This document shows positions 50,309 to 58,554 of a stretch of DNA of 64,000 bases, piece after piece. The position numbers and the translations under genes were made by a program. The DNA comes from Trebonia kvetii (lineage in GTDB: Bacteria > Actinomycetota > Actinomycetes > Streptosporangiales > Streptosporangiaceae). Location: assembly GCF_007827045.1 (NCBI RefSeq), contig NZ_RPFW01000005.1:205835-269834 (forward strand), in the 5' to 3' direction. The notes beneath the pieces are model-generated. The model saw only the letters and a list, made by a program, of their open reading frames with translations, had not been told where the DNA came from and ran no database searches. The first letter of the stretch is position 1, and each line of letters begins with the position of its first letter.

Positions 50309-51322
50309 CTACCGGCTGGGGAGCGATCGGGGTAGCCCGAAGCAGGGGAGCACGCTGGCCTCGAAGCGGGTTATGCCGCAGATCTGGTCGCCGGCCAGGG
50401 TGAGCACCCAGAAGGCGGTCGCGTGGCGGCTGCCGTCCGGGCCGCGCTGGTAGGTTCCGAACGCGGGCTGGCCGTTGGCTCGGACCGGGACGAGGCCGTA
50501 CCTGCGGCCGGCGGCGAACTGGCGGGTGCAGTAGCGGGTCACGAGGTCTCGGCCCTCGTATCCGAAGGGCTCCGGCGGCATCGCGATGAAGACGTCGTCG
50601 GTCAGCAGGGCCACCAGCGCGTCGAGGTCGGCGGACTCCCACGCGCGGGCGAACCTGGCCACGATCGCGTCTTCGGCGGGTGAGCCGGCGGCGGGCGGCG
50701 GCTGGCGGCCGGCGGCCGTCTGCTGCCGGCGCTGGAGGCTGGCGCGGGCTCGCTTGAGGGCGCTGTTGGCCGATTCGAGGGTCACCTCCAGCATGCCGGC
50801 CACCTCGCTGGCGTGAAATCCGAGGACGTCGCGCAAGATGAGGACGGCGACCTGGCGTGGCGGCAGCAGCTGCAGGGCGGTCACGAAGGCCAGCGAGATG
50901 GCTTCGGCCTGCTCGTAGCGGGCCTCCGGCCCGGGCGGCACGCCGGCGGCACCCTCGAGGAGGGCGTCAGGGAACGGCTGCAGCCAGACGGGCTCGTCGC
51001 GCGGGGTCGGCACGGGCGGTTCGGACTGCGACATATCCCACTGCCTGGCCGGGCGCCGGCGCGCCGCGCGGCGCGCGTTGAGGCACCGGCTGGTGGCGAT
51101 CTTGTACAGCCAGGTGCGCAGCGAGGCGCGTTCCTCAGCGAACCCGCCGATGCCTTGCCAGGCGGCCAGCATCGTCTCCTGGACGGCGTCCTCGGCGTCG
51201 GCGAAGGAGCCGAGCATCCGGTAGCAGTGCACCTGCAGCTCCCGCCGGTGCGGCCCGGTCAGCTCCCGGAACGCCTCGCCATCCCCGGCCCGCGCCCGTG
51301 AGAGCAGCTCGGCTGTCACCAT
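50309..51322 (-). CDS. ECF sigma factor with SnoaL-like C-terminal domain (SigG/SigX5-like)
   Basis: 337 residues from ATG 51322 with GGAAGG upstream. Region 2 RRELQVHCYRMLGSFADAED and WLYKIATSRCLNARRAARR; region 4 LPPRQVAVLILRDVLGFHAS and TLESANSALKRARASL; SnoaL-like tail ending FEASVLPCFGLPRSLPSR. Very similar in order and wording to the sigma factor at 21939-22946, a paralogue. The 307-base upstream spacer has an inverted repeat and leads to small divergent genes. Confidence 0.9.
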   Translation of the reverse strand: MVTAELLSRARAGDGEAFRELTGPHRRELQVHCYRMLGSFADAEDAVQETMLAAWQGIGGFAEERASLRTWLYKIATSRCLNARRAARRRPARQWDMSQSEPPVPTPRDEPVWLQPFPDALLEGAAGVPPGPEARYEQAEAISLAFVTALQLLPPRQVAVLILRDVLGFHASEVAGMLEVTLESANSALKRARASLQRRQQTAAGRQPPPAAGSPAEDAIVARFARAWESADLDALVALLTDDVFIAMPPEPFGYEGRDLVTRYCTRQFAAGRRYGLVPVRANGQPAFGTYQRGPDGSRHATAFWVLTLAGDQICGITRFEASVLPCFGLPRSLPSR

Positions 51323-51367
51323 CGTGCGCACCTTCCTCCCGCGTCACCTGGCACTTCCACCCGGTAT

Positions 51368-51432
51368 ATACACCGCCCGGGGGGCGAACTGGGCGGCTCG
51401 CGGACGGCCAGTTTCCCGGTGCCGCGGTGTAT
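51368..51432. promoter_or_regulatory. Inverted repeat in the sigma-factor upstream region
   Basis: ATACACCGC (51368-51376) and GCGGTGTAT (51424-51432) are exact reverse complements 47 bases apart, with further similarity outside (GGTAT / ATGTATCACC). Possible regulator or autoregulated promoter sites for the sigma gene and the divergent small genes. Confidence 0.4.
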
Positions 51433-51629
51433 GTATCACCGACCGCCCGGACGAACCCAGCGCCCGATCGTGCCGCGGCAGCCGGAAACGACCCTGGGCG
51501 CCGCCCGCCCAGGCAGCTGCCGGGTCAGCGAAATCGCGGCCGGCACCGGGCACCCCAGCCTGAGGGGCCCCGCACCCGACAGGCGGAACACCGCCAGCCC
51601 GTGACCCGCAGACACGAAGGGAACCGGCC

Positions 51630-51878
51630 ATGTACCCCCGGTACCAGCTCATGAAGACCCTGCAAGACGAACGGCTGCGGGCGGCCGCACGAGGCCACCT
51701 GGCCGCCGAGGCGCGCAGCGCCCGCACGGCCGGCCGTGACCATCCGGCCGCGACCAGAACCCGAACCACGGCCAGGGGCGCAGCCCCGATGCCCACCAAG
51801 CACGGGGCGACCATCGGACTCGCCATTCCGCTGGCGCCATCATGCTGTTCCCCCAGGGAATCCTCCCCGCTGTGCTGA
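51630..51878 (+). CDS. Small basic protein of unknown function
   Basis: 82 residues from ATG 51630 with AAGGGAA upstream. Opens MYPRYQLMKTLQDERLRAAA, a helical Arg/Ala-rich segment like those of small actinobacterial proteins encoded near sigma factors. The C-terminal third is less convincing and overlaps the next frame by 37 bases. Confidence 0.45.
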   Translation: MYPRYQLMKTLQDERLRAAARGHLAAEARSARTAGRDHPAATRTRTTARGAAPMPTKHGATIGLAIPLAPSCCSPRESSPLC

Positions 51879-52105
51879 AGCTGGCCCACGCACGCGGGCG
51901 CATCTGGTTCCTCCCGCTGTACCTGCCCAAGCCACTGCAATGGCCAGCCTGCTTCGTGATGATCATCCTCGGCGCGGCCGTGTACTGCTACGTCCTGCGG
52001 ACAATGCGGCAACTGAAGAAAACCAGCCGGGAGCTCCAGACCGGCAAAGGCGGCGGGCGGTCACCCAAGTCCGCGCCGACACGCAAAGGGACCGGGCAAA
52101 ACTAA
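51842..52105 (+). CDS. Small single-pass membrane protein, unknown
   Basis: 87 residues from ATG 51842. Hydrophobic N-terminal half with a membrane segment WPACFVMIILGAAVYCYVLR, then a Lys/Arg-rich cytoplasmic tail. No good ribosome site; it may be coupled to the previous gene. AAGGAG lies directly after the TAA stop, in the same frame as the nuclease-like gene downstream. Confidence 0.45.
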   Translation: MLFPQGILPAVLKLAHARGRIWFLPLYLPKPLQWPACFVMIILGAAVYCYVLRTMRQLKKTSRELQTGKGGGRSPKSAPTRKGTGQN

Positions 52106-52174
52106 GGAGAAGCCCCCCGGGACGCCCCTGCGGCGCACACGCAGAACGCTCAGATCAGCATCTCCGGCAGAACG

Positions 52175-52693
52175 GTGAACTCGCAGATCCAGGCCGCTGA
52201 GCAAAACGGGGAAAGCGAGAGCGTTCTGGCTGAGCTGGAGGAGCTCAGGAAGCGGCTCAATGTACTGCAGCGGACCGGGACTGTCCCCGAGCACCCCGCC
52301 CAGGCCTACGACCGGGCCGTGCAAGCCGCCATCAGCCGCCTGCTGCCAGGCGCCGACATCATCCGTCAGCAACGGCGCTCTCGGGAAGTCGCGGATTTCG
52401 TGGTCCGGTACAAGAGCAGCGAGCTGTTTGTCGAGACGAAGTGGCGGTCCGATCCTGCGCAGCAATTCGGCGGGAGCACCTTGCTGGCGCTTGTGCAGCA
52501 CCTGCCGCCCGGAGCCAGGTTGCTGGTCGTGGTGAACGCCCCGCACATGCCTCGCGCGTATGCCGTCGTCAAAGATGCTTTGGGAGAGCGGGGAAGAATC
52601 GTCATGTGGCGGGACGTCAGCGACGACCAAACGCTTGGCGAGGCACTCACCTCCCTGCTCGGCAAGACCGCCGAGCCTGCCTCGCAGAGTTGA
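52175..52693 (+). CDS. Small PD-(D/E)XK nuclease-like protein
   Basis: 172 residues from GTG 52175; the frame is open upstream to the TAA at 52105, so the coiled N-terminus may start earlier. N-terminal coiled coil ESVLAELEELRKRLNVLQR, then a restriction-endonuclease-like core: IRQQRRSREVADFVVRYKSS (Asp) followed by ELFVETKWR (E-x-K), then a strand-helix LLVVVNAPHMPRAYAVVKD. The motif spacing fits Mrr/PD-(D/E)XK nucleases. No methylase or other defence gene is seen next to it. Confidence 0.6.
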   Translation: MNSQIQAAEQNGESESVLAELEELRKRLNVLQRTGTVPEHPAQAYDRAVQAAISRLLPGADIIRQQRRSREVADFVVRYKSSELFVETKWRSDPAQQFGGSTLLALVQHLPPGARLLVVVNAPHMPRAYAVVKDALGERGRIVMWRDVSDDQTLGEALTSLLGKTAEPASQS

Positions 52694-52765
52694 CCCAGCG
52701 GCCGCTGCCGCAGTCCCTCCTCAGCGGACGCGCACTCAACGGCATGAGGGTGTGCCCAGTCAGCG

Positions 52766-53320
52766 TCAGTTAGCACGTGGATGGGCACCGCGGCGTGCGT
52801 CAGGTCCGGCAGCCGGGCTGGCCCAGCGCATCTCGCCGTCGCGAATGCCGGTGGTAAGGGACAGCCCAGCGGCCTGGGCGACTCGCTGGGAGGCCAGGTG
52901 GCCGGGGTGGATATAGGCCACGACGGTCCAGCCGGCCGCCTGCAGCACGGCGACGAGGCTGCGCGCCGCTTCCTTGGCGTAGCCGCGGCCCTGCGCGGCC
53001 CGCACGATCACCCACGCGACCTCGGCCGGGCCAGCAGCCGGATCGCCGGCGGGCAATGTCGCCTGCACCGTTCCCGCCGCCTCACCGGTGACGCGTACAC
53101 GCAGCACCCAGTTGCCCCATAGCTGGTCGCCGCCCGGTGAGCGGCGTGCCGCAAGCCGGGCATAGCGAGCGGCCAAAGCAGCCGCGGACAGCGGCGCGCC
53201 TCCGGTGAACTCATGCAGACAGCGGTCATCCAGCAGCGGTGCTAGTTCGGTGGCATGAGCCGCGGTCAGCGGTTCCAAGCTGAGCCGGTCAGTACGCCAG
53301 CCGTGGTCAAGGTCGATCAC
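52766..53320 (-). CDS. GNAT-family N-acetyltransferase (RimJ-like)
   Basis: 184 residues. Opening TDRLSLEPLTAAHATELAPL is typical of the RimJ/RimL branch. Acetyl-CoA binding motif VRAAQGRGYAKEAARSLV (Q/RxxGxG/A form). Substrate unknown: protein N-terminus or small amine. Single gene, ATG 53320. Confidence 0.88.
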   Translation of the reverse strand: MIDLDHGWRTDRLSLEPLTAAHATELAPLLDDRCLHEFTGGAPLSAAALAARYARLAARRSPGGDQLWGNWVLRVRVTGEAAGTVQATLPAGDPAAGPAEVAWVIVRAAQGRGYAKEAARSLVAVLQAAGWTVVAYIHPGHLASQRVAQAAGLSLTTGIRDGEMRWASPAAGPDARRGAHPRAN

Positions 53321-53405
53321 CCATTGACGATAGCCGCCGGTCAGCCATCCGCCTCAAGGCCCAACTCGCGGCATGAGCGGATGACTAGCCGTGCCCCGGC
53401 TGGCG

Positions 53406-53930
53406 TCAGAACCGGAAGCGCGTCAGGCCTCCCGGCTCCGTCGTCAAGGTCACGATCGCCGAGTGTGGCTCAATGCGGTAAACGTTCCACGGCGGTGGTC
53501 CTTGCGACGGTGCGTTGAACGGGGCAGTGATGCCCGCCCCAAGGGCGTCGGGTTCGGCCGGCCAGCCGTTGTCCGCCCACGCCTTCGCAAGGCGCGCCAG
53601 GGTGCCCGGCTCGGTCACTCGGGCGGCGTCACCCTCGATCACGACGTCCGCGTCTCGGACCGACAGCGCGATCGAGCACCGCGGATCGCGCGCGACATTG
53701 CGTCCCTTCCGCGTACCTGCGCCCGTCTGGAACCAGAACGTGCCATCCAGCCACAGGGCACCGACCGCAGTCACATGCGGGCTACCGTCCCCGTTGACCG
53801 TGGCCAGCCAGGTCGTGCGTGAGTTCAGCGCGTCCGGACCCGGCGCCGACCCGGCATCGAGCTTCTCGGCAACCGCGGCCCAGTCCACTGGCGGCAGCCC
53901 CTCAGCCTCACCCAGGTTGGTGATCTCCAT
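53406..53930 (-). CDS. Pyridoxamine 5'-phosphate oxidase-like flavoprotein
   Basis: 174 residues, split-barrel FMN/F420-binding fold: TTWLATVNGDGSPHVTAVGA, LWLDGTFWFQTGAGTRKGRN, and WNVYRIEPHSAI near the end. Likely an FMN- or F420-dependent oxidoreductase. The 258 bases upstream hold a copy of the dispersed repeat. Confidence 0.85.
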   Translation of the reverse strand: MEITNLGEAEGLPPVDWAAVAEKLDAGSAPGPDALNSRTTWLATVNGDGSPHVTAVGALWLDGTFWFQTGAGTRKGRNVARDPRCSIALSVRDADVVIEGDAARVTEPGTLARLAKAWADNGWPAEPDALGAGITAPFNAPSQGPPPWNVYRIEPHSAIVTLTTEPGGLTRFRF

Positions 53931-54050
53931 GAGGGATCCCCTTTCGCTGTCCGGCCCGCGCCCTGGTTAGCGGCGTGTCGCAGGTAAGACGCCCGAGGAC
54001 CGCGAAAGTCATCGCGCGCAGGAGTCACGAGCCGTCGGAGCACGCGCTCA

Positions 54051-54161
54051 CATCGGCATGAGCGGGTGTTCGCAATCCAAAGCGGGCACGCGCAGATCGG
54101 CCAGCTCTGCGCCGCCGACAGGCGGCTCAGCTCGTGCACCAGATGCCGCGCATAGCGGCGG
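54051..54161 (+). repeat. Dispersed ~110-nt repeat, copy 2
   Basis: CATCGGCATGAGCGG (54051), 42 bases to CAGATCGGCCAGCTCTGC (54093-54110), 31 bases, GATGCCGCGCATAGCGGCGG (54142-54161). The spacer begins with a perfect stem GCCGCC-GACA-GGCGGC (54111-54126). A 10-bp direct repeat CGTCGGAGCA flanks the copy at 54033-54042 and 54168-54177, as an insertion scar might. The element lies upstream of the flavoprotein gene. Confidence 0.7.
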
Positions 54162-54188
54162 ATCTCGCGTCGGAGCATGAGGGCGACG

Positions 54189-54521
54189 TTACGTTGCGGG
54201 AAGGTCGTCCGTCGGGTTGGGGAGGCGTCCCGGCAGGCCGTCTAGCAAGATGGTCCACCGCTCTACGGTGGTGAGAGTGAGCATCCCGTTTTGTATCCAG
54301 GGATCGTCTGCGAAGCGCCGCCGGACGGTGTCCTCGTCCAGTGCGCTGACGATGATCAAGACCTCGCGCTCGCCCTGGAGCGGCCCGCCGAGCACGATGA
54401 ATCCGGAGTTGACGAGGTCTTCTACGAAGCGGGCGTGATCGTCAAAGCCGGCCTGCCCGTGCAAGTCCCGGGCCCAGTTCCATGGGCCGCCCCGCCTCTG
54501 GCGCACAGCATAGAGCTCCAC
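54189..54521 (-). CDS. YciI-like (YCII-related) protein
   Basis: 110 residues. YCII fold: LYAVRQRRGGPWNWARDLHG, FDDHARFVEDLVNSGFIVLG, GGPLQGEREVLIIVSALDED, RRFADDPWIQNGML. Ferredoxin-like dimer with possible small-molecule role; YCII proteins often accompany SigG/SigX5-like sigma factors. ATG 54521, single gene. Confidence 0.85.
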   Translation of the reverse strand: MELYAVRQRRGGPWNWARDLHGQAGFDDHARFVEDLVNSGFIVLGGPLQGEREVLIIVSALDEDTVRRRFADDPWIQNGMLTLTTVERWTILLDGLPGRLPNPTDDLPAT

Positions 54522-55299
54522 GGCAGCGATGCTAGATCAATTGGCAGGCGCGGCATGTCGGCCAGGGCGAGGCTTCTTGGACAGGCGTCTAAGCTGCCAG
54601 GACTATCGCAGCTGAGCGGACCGGCGGATGAGGTAGGCCGGATAGCCGGTATTCGTATCGACGGCAGCTGCGCGCGCCGTGTGCCGGCCGTGCCGGAATT
54701 GGCCATCTGAACCCGAGTGCGCGCTGAAGCCGCCCAGTCATGCGTCACGTCCCTCGGCACCCAAGACGCCCAGCCCGAGCCTGACGACGAGCGGGACGAC
54801 GGGCCCGTGCGGGTGGCTGTCCCAAATACGTGCGCAAGTCAGGTGGCATCCACCCAGTCTGCGGGCGGCGCGATCGGCGGCACATCCTTGGGCGATCGAG
54901 TCCGGGACATGCCCCCAGTCGGTGCGGTGCGCTTGGCTAGTGCGCCCTTCGGGCGGTCCAGTCGGTTGGTTCGCCGGTGGAGTGCTCCAGGCTGATCAGA
55001 ATCACCCCTTCGGTCGCCCGTGCTTTGGCCGATCCGGTGCGCGGTGCGGTGAGGGTAGTCGCGCAGAACGACTGCCGGGTCTGTGCCGGGCAGCGACCGT
55101 CCGGGGAAATCGTTCCTCCGCCCGGTTGTGGGCGGCGGCCCGCGTTAGTGTCACCTTAGATATTAACCCAGGTCAAGCGGCTGAATCGAGCATCATCGGC
55201 GGCGCGTCGGGTATCTGCAAGGTGTTGAGCGTCAGCCGAGACTCGGCCGATTACCGGGTCCGGGAGTGGCAAGCAGCCGGGCGCCCAGAATCCTCCCTC
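54522..55299. other. Gene-poor region
   Basis: About 780 bases. Open frames on both strands read like shadows without domain character. Nothing recognisable apart from the repeat that follows. Confidence 0.45.
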
Positions 55300-55301
55300 C
55301 G

Positions 55302-55409
55302 TTCGGATGCCGGAACGCTTCGGTGTTCCAGGTCCTGCGTTCAGATCGGCCAACTCTGCGCGGATCACGGACGGCTGTCCTGTTAACCGACTGTCGCGCC
55401 TAACGGCGG
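55302..55409 (+). repeat. Dispersed ~110-nt repeat, copy 3
   Basis: TTCGGATGCCGG (about 55302, diverged first block), CAGATCGGCCAACTCTGC (55342-55359, one mismatch to copy 2), 32 bases, TGTCGCGCCTAACGGCGG (55392-55409, 15 of 18 to copy 2). Spacer holds the stem GGAC-GGCT-GTCC (55369-55380). Confidence 0.6.
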
Positions 55410-55524
55410 TCCGGGTGCGGTTTTCACGTCACGATCCGCGTTATCCGGGCTTGCGCTCTGTCCGGCCGGCGCTGCCCGCAGGCGGGCTCAGCGCGGGCCG
55501 GGCGGTTGTAGGTGAGCGGCGGGG

Positions 55525-55674
55525 TTACTGATGGGAGCGGCGCGGCCGGAACTTGATCCAGGCCAGGATGGCGATAACCACCAGCAGCCAGGGGGAGAAC
55601 ACGATGTGCACAGCGGCGGTGAGGACGGCCACGGCCGCGAGGGCGGTGAGGGCAAGGGCGAGGATGGCGGGCAT
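55525..55674 (-). CDS. 49-residue membrane protein next to PspC
   Basis: ATG 55674 to TAA 55525. Two short hydrophobic helices (LALALTALAAVAVLTAAVHI and SPWLLVVIAILAWI) and a basic tail KFRPRRSHQ. It lies 40 bases downstream of the PspC gene on the same strand. Real by composition, position and strict coding bias; function unknown, perhaps a PspC partner in membrane stress. Confidence 0.7.
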   Translation of the reverse strand: MPAILALALTALAAVAVLTAAVHIVFSPWLLVVIAILAWIKFRPRRSHQ

Positions 55675-55714
55675 GATGATGATTTCCGTTCAGGCCGGGC
55701 GGTGCGGTCAGGGG

Positions 55715-56005
55715 TTAGCGGTAGCGGTTGCGGCGGGCGGCAAGCCACGCCGCAGCGACCGGCTGGTCTTCGCCGTCTGCTGGGAGCAGCAGCCAGGCAG
55801 CGGCGTACAGCGGTGCGCCCGCGCCGGTAAACAGGGCCAGCGCCGCGATGATGACGCGAACCAGCGTGACGTCGACGTCCAGGTAGCGGGCGATGCCGCC
55901 GGCCACGCCGGCCAGCATCTTGTCGTCGCCGGACCGGCGCAGCTGGCGGACTTCGGGCTGGTCATTAACGGTGGCGGACCAGGCGCTTGCGGTTGTTGTG
56001 CTCAT
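55715..56005 (-). CDS. PspC-domain membrane protein
   Basis: 96 residues. PspC core LRRSGDDKMLAGVAGGIARY then LDVDVTLVRVIIAALALFTG and GAPLYAAAWLLLP, with two membrane passes. Related to the phage-shock envelope-stress sensor; a stand-alone PspC, no PspA nearby. ATG 56005. Confidence 0.9.
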   Translation of the reverse strand: MSTTTASAWSATVNDQPEVRQLRRSGDDKMLAGVAGGIARYLDVDVTLVRVIIAALALFTGAGAPLYAAAWLLLPADGEDQPVAAAWLAARRNRYR

Positions 56006-56589
56006 GCTTCAAGGCTGCCGTCCGCGGTGGCCGCCGTCGATAGGGATCAGCCCCGGTTCACGCCCTGGTGCGCACCCCGACGGCCATCAGGGGCATCCCT
56101 GACCGCCCCCGGTGATCCCGGCGCGGCCGACGCCGCGCCAGAGGGAGGCCTTCACGGAACCGGCGGCGTCGCGGCTACCCCGGACACACACCAGAGCGCC
56201 GGCTCTGTCGCTACCAACCCGCTGCGCCGGTGGATCGTGCGCCGCCTACAGAACGTCCAGTTCTGGCTCGCACTGTCGGCACATTGCGCTCTCATCGCCG
56301 CTACTTGCCGGCGGACGTGGGTACGAAGGTCATGTCAGCGGCCGCCAGATGGCTACTGTCCTGTCCTTCGGGGCGCGCAAGACTGCCACAGGCGGGTCAA
56401 AGGTGCTGGATCGGTTATAGAGGCGCTAACCGTCTCATGCTTACTGCACCGGGATGCCCTGGCTTGAGGGCTCTCCGGAAGCGAAGGACGTTATGAGCAC
56501 AGTGAAGATCGTGGTCCTGGTTCGTGGTGGCTGGGCGGGCCGACCCGGCTCGCACGGGGCGTATCACAGCCTGACCAGCGACGGCTGCC
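56006..56589. other. Intergenic region with a degenerate repeat copy
   Basis: About 585 bases with no gene. CAGAACGTCCAGTTCTGG (56249-56266) followed 30 bases later by GCCGCTACTTGCCGGCGG (56297-56314) resembles the two 18-mers of the dispersed repeat, but with many changes. It may be a decayed copy or chance. Confidence 0.35.
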
Positions 56590-57507
56590 ATGGCTGAGTC
56601 CGGCGTCATCCTGGTGACAGGCGCCGGCGGCGCAATCGGCGGCGTCGGTGGCAAGGTTGTCTCGTTGCTGTGCCAACGCGGCGAGGCCGTACGAGCGATG
56701 GCGCACCACGACGGCGACCGCGCCGATGCGTTGCGCGCGCTGGGCGCCAGCGTCGTCGTCGGTGACCTCACGCGGCCAGCAGATGTCGCGACGGCCCTCG
56801 AGTCGGCCAAGCGGATGTTCTTCAGCATGAGCCTGGCGCCGTCCTACCTCGAGGCTGCCACCACAGTTGCCACGGTGGCACGCGCTGTCGGCGAGTTGGA
56901 TGCACTTGTCGCCATCTCCCAGCTGACCGTGTCCCAGATGGACGCGCTCAGCATGAGCGAGTCACACCATCAGCGGCTGCACTGGCTGTCGGAGCAGGTA
57001 CTCAACTGGTCCGGGCTGCCGGTCGTGCACGTCCGCCCGACTCTCTTCCTGGACAATCCGCTGTTCACGACCGTGGCCGCGCGCACCATTGCCGGCAGCG
57101 GCACAATCCGGCTCCCCTTCGGGGCCGGCCGCACCTCGCCGATCGCGACCGACGACGTCGCGCGGGTCGTCGCTGCTGTCCTGGCCGACCCCGGCCCGTA
57201 CATCGGCCGGGTCCTGGAGCTGACCGGCCCCCGATCGCAAGACATGAATGGCGTCGCCGAAGAGTACGCCCGGGCGCTGGGCAGGCCGGTTACCTACGTC
57301 GACATCCCGCCGGAGACGTGGTCCGAGCAAGTGCTCGCAGCCGCCCGGCTCGGACCGTACGTCGACGAGCATCTCCTCACCGTGGCCCGGCTGCATCGCG
57401 AGAATCGGTATGACCGCATGACCACCACGGTCGAGGAAATCACCGGCCGGCCCGCGGAATCCGTCGAGGAGTTCGTCACACGGCAACGCGACCTGTTCGC
57501 CGAGTAA
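56590..57507 (+). CDS. NmrA-like NAD(P)-binding protein
   Basis: 305 residues from ATG 56590. Atypical SDR of the NmrA/HSCARG group: VILVT(GAG)GAIGGVGGKVV, GASVVVGDLTRPADVATAL, LPVVHVRPTLFLDNPLFTT, LELTGPRSQDMNGVAEEYAR. Lacks the catalytic YxxxK, so a redox sensor or reductase acting on quinone-like substrates. Single gene. Confidence 0.88.
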   Translation: MAESGVILVTGAGGAIGGVGGKVVSLLCQRGEAVRAMAHHDGDRADALRALGASVVVGDLTRPADVATALESAKRMFFSMSLAPSYLEAATTVATVARAVGELDALVAISQLTVSQMDALSMSESHHQRLHWLSEQVLNWSGLPVVHVRPTLFLDNPLFTTVAARTIAGSGTIRLPFGAGRTSPIATDDVARVVAAVLADPGPYIGRVLELTGPRSQDMNGVAEEYARALGRPVTYVDIPPETWSEQVLAAARLGPYVDEHLLTVARLHRENRYDRMTTTVEEITGRPAESVEEFVTRQRDLFAE

Positions 57508-57753
57508 CGTGCAGCAGCGAAGTACAGCAAGCAGCCACGCCGAAACCCGACGTCCGTGTCGTGCACAATCCCTTGCTGGCGGCTGAAGCCGACGTCGCCG
57601 CAATCCCAGATCATCGACGAACCGCCCGGCCCGGTCGTGCCGGGCGGCCATTCCTACGGCGGTCATCACCAGCGCAGCCAGCCACGAGAAGGCGGCTGCG
57701 CTGGGCTGCATTCTGTGAACATTGGCCGGTCTTACGGCATCGACGCTTCCGCT

Positions 57754-57862
57754 CGCCGGCATGGACGGACGTTTGGGTGACCGAGTGAGCGCCCAGATCA
57801 ACCAGCTCTGCACTGGCTTCGGGCAAGCCAGTCATTGCAACGGATGCCACGCATAGCGGCGG
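57754..57862 (+). repeat. Dispersed ~110-nt repeat, copy 4
   Basis: CGCCGGCATGGACGG (57754, 11 of 15 to copy 2), CAGATCAACCAGCTCTGC (57794-57811, 16 of 18), 31 bases, GATGCCACGCATAGCGGCGG (57843-57862, 19 of 20). The spacer is wholly different from copy 2 yet again starts with a perfect stem, ACTGGCTT-CGGGC-AAGCCAGT (57812-57832). Confidence 0.7.
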
Positions 57863-57981
57863 CATTGCGCGTCACGCCAGGCAAAGGTTGATTACGCAGC
57901 GCAGCATGAGCTGTCGTATTCGTGGCCCGGCTGCGACGGCACGGCAGAGAATGAGACCGCCGTCACACTGGTTGCCGGAGC

Positions 57982-58554
57982 ATGAGGATCGCGGTGATCG
58001 GCAAGGGCAACATCGGCGGAACGCTCGGGAGCAAGTGGCGCGCGGCCGGGCACGAGGTGGTCTACGGAGCACGGGACGGGTCCGGCCAGGGCCCAGGCGG
58101 CGCTCCGGTGCGCAGCATCGGTGAGGCGCTGAAAGACGCCGAGGTGGTGCTGCTGGCCGTCCCCGGCCAAGCCGTGCCGGATGTCGTGAACGAGCAGGGG
58201 GCAGCACTCGCGGGCAAGGTGGTGATCGACGCGGTGAACAGGATGGGCGCGCCGGAGCCCGACAGCCGGGCGCTAATCGCGGCCGCCGCCCCGTCGGCCC
58301 GGTACGTACGCGCGTTCAACTCCCTCGGCTGGGAGAACTTCGCTGACCCGGTGGCCGGCGCGAACCTGTTCTTCGCCGCCGATCCCGAGGCGCGGGCGGC
58401 TGCCGAGGAACTCATCAGCGCCGTCGGCCTCGAGCCGGCCTTTGTCGGCGACGCCACCGCGACGGCAACCGTCGACGCCCTGCTGCCACTGTGGTTCGCA
58501 CTGGTCAGACAAAACGGCGGCAATCGCAAGGTCGCGCTGGGCATGGTCCGCTAA
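57982..58554 (+). CDS. F420H2:NADP oxidoreductase-like NAD(P)-binding protein
   Basis: 190 residues from ATG 57982. Compact Rossmann domain: RIAVIGKGNIGGTLGSKWRA, EVVLLAVPGQAVPDVV, VVIDAVNRMG, RYVRAFNSLGWENFADP, and the short C-terminal helical part. Length fits the NADP-F420 reductase-like/ProC-like group. Single gene with a repeat copy 120 bases upstream. Confidence 0.85.
   Translation: MRIAVIGKGNIGGTLGSKWRAAGHEVVYGARDGSGQGPGGAPVRSIGEALKDAEVVLLAVPGQAVPDVVNEQGAALAGKVVIDAVNRMGAPEPDSRALIAAAAPSARYVRAFNSLGWENFADPVAGANLFFAADPEARAAAEELISAVGLEPAFVGDATATATVDALLPLWFALVRQNGGNRKVALGMVR

Noticed and set aside
54033..54177. Complete MITE with terminal inverted repeats at copy 2
   Set aside because: The 10-bp direct repeat is suggestive, but no inverted termini are visible and the other copies lack a matching direct repeat.
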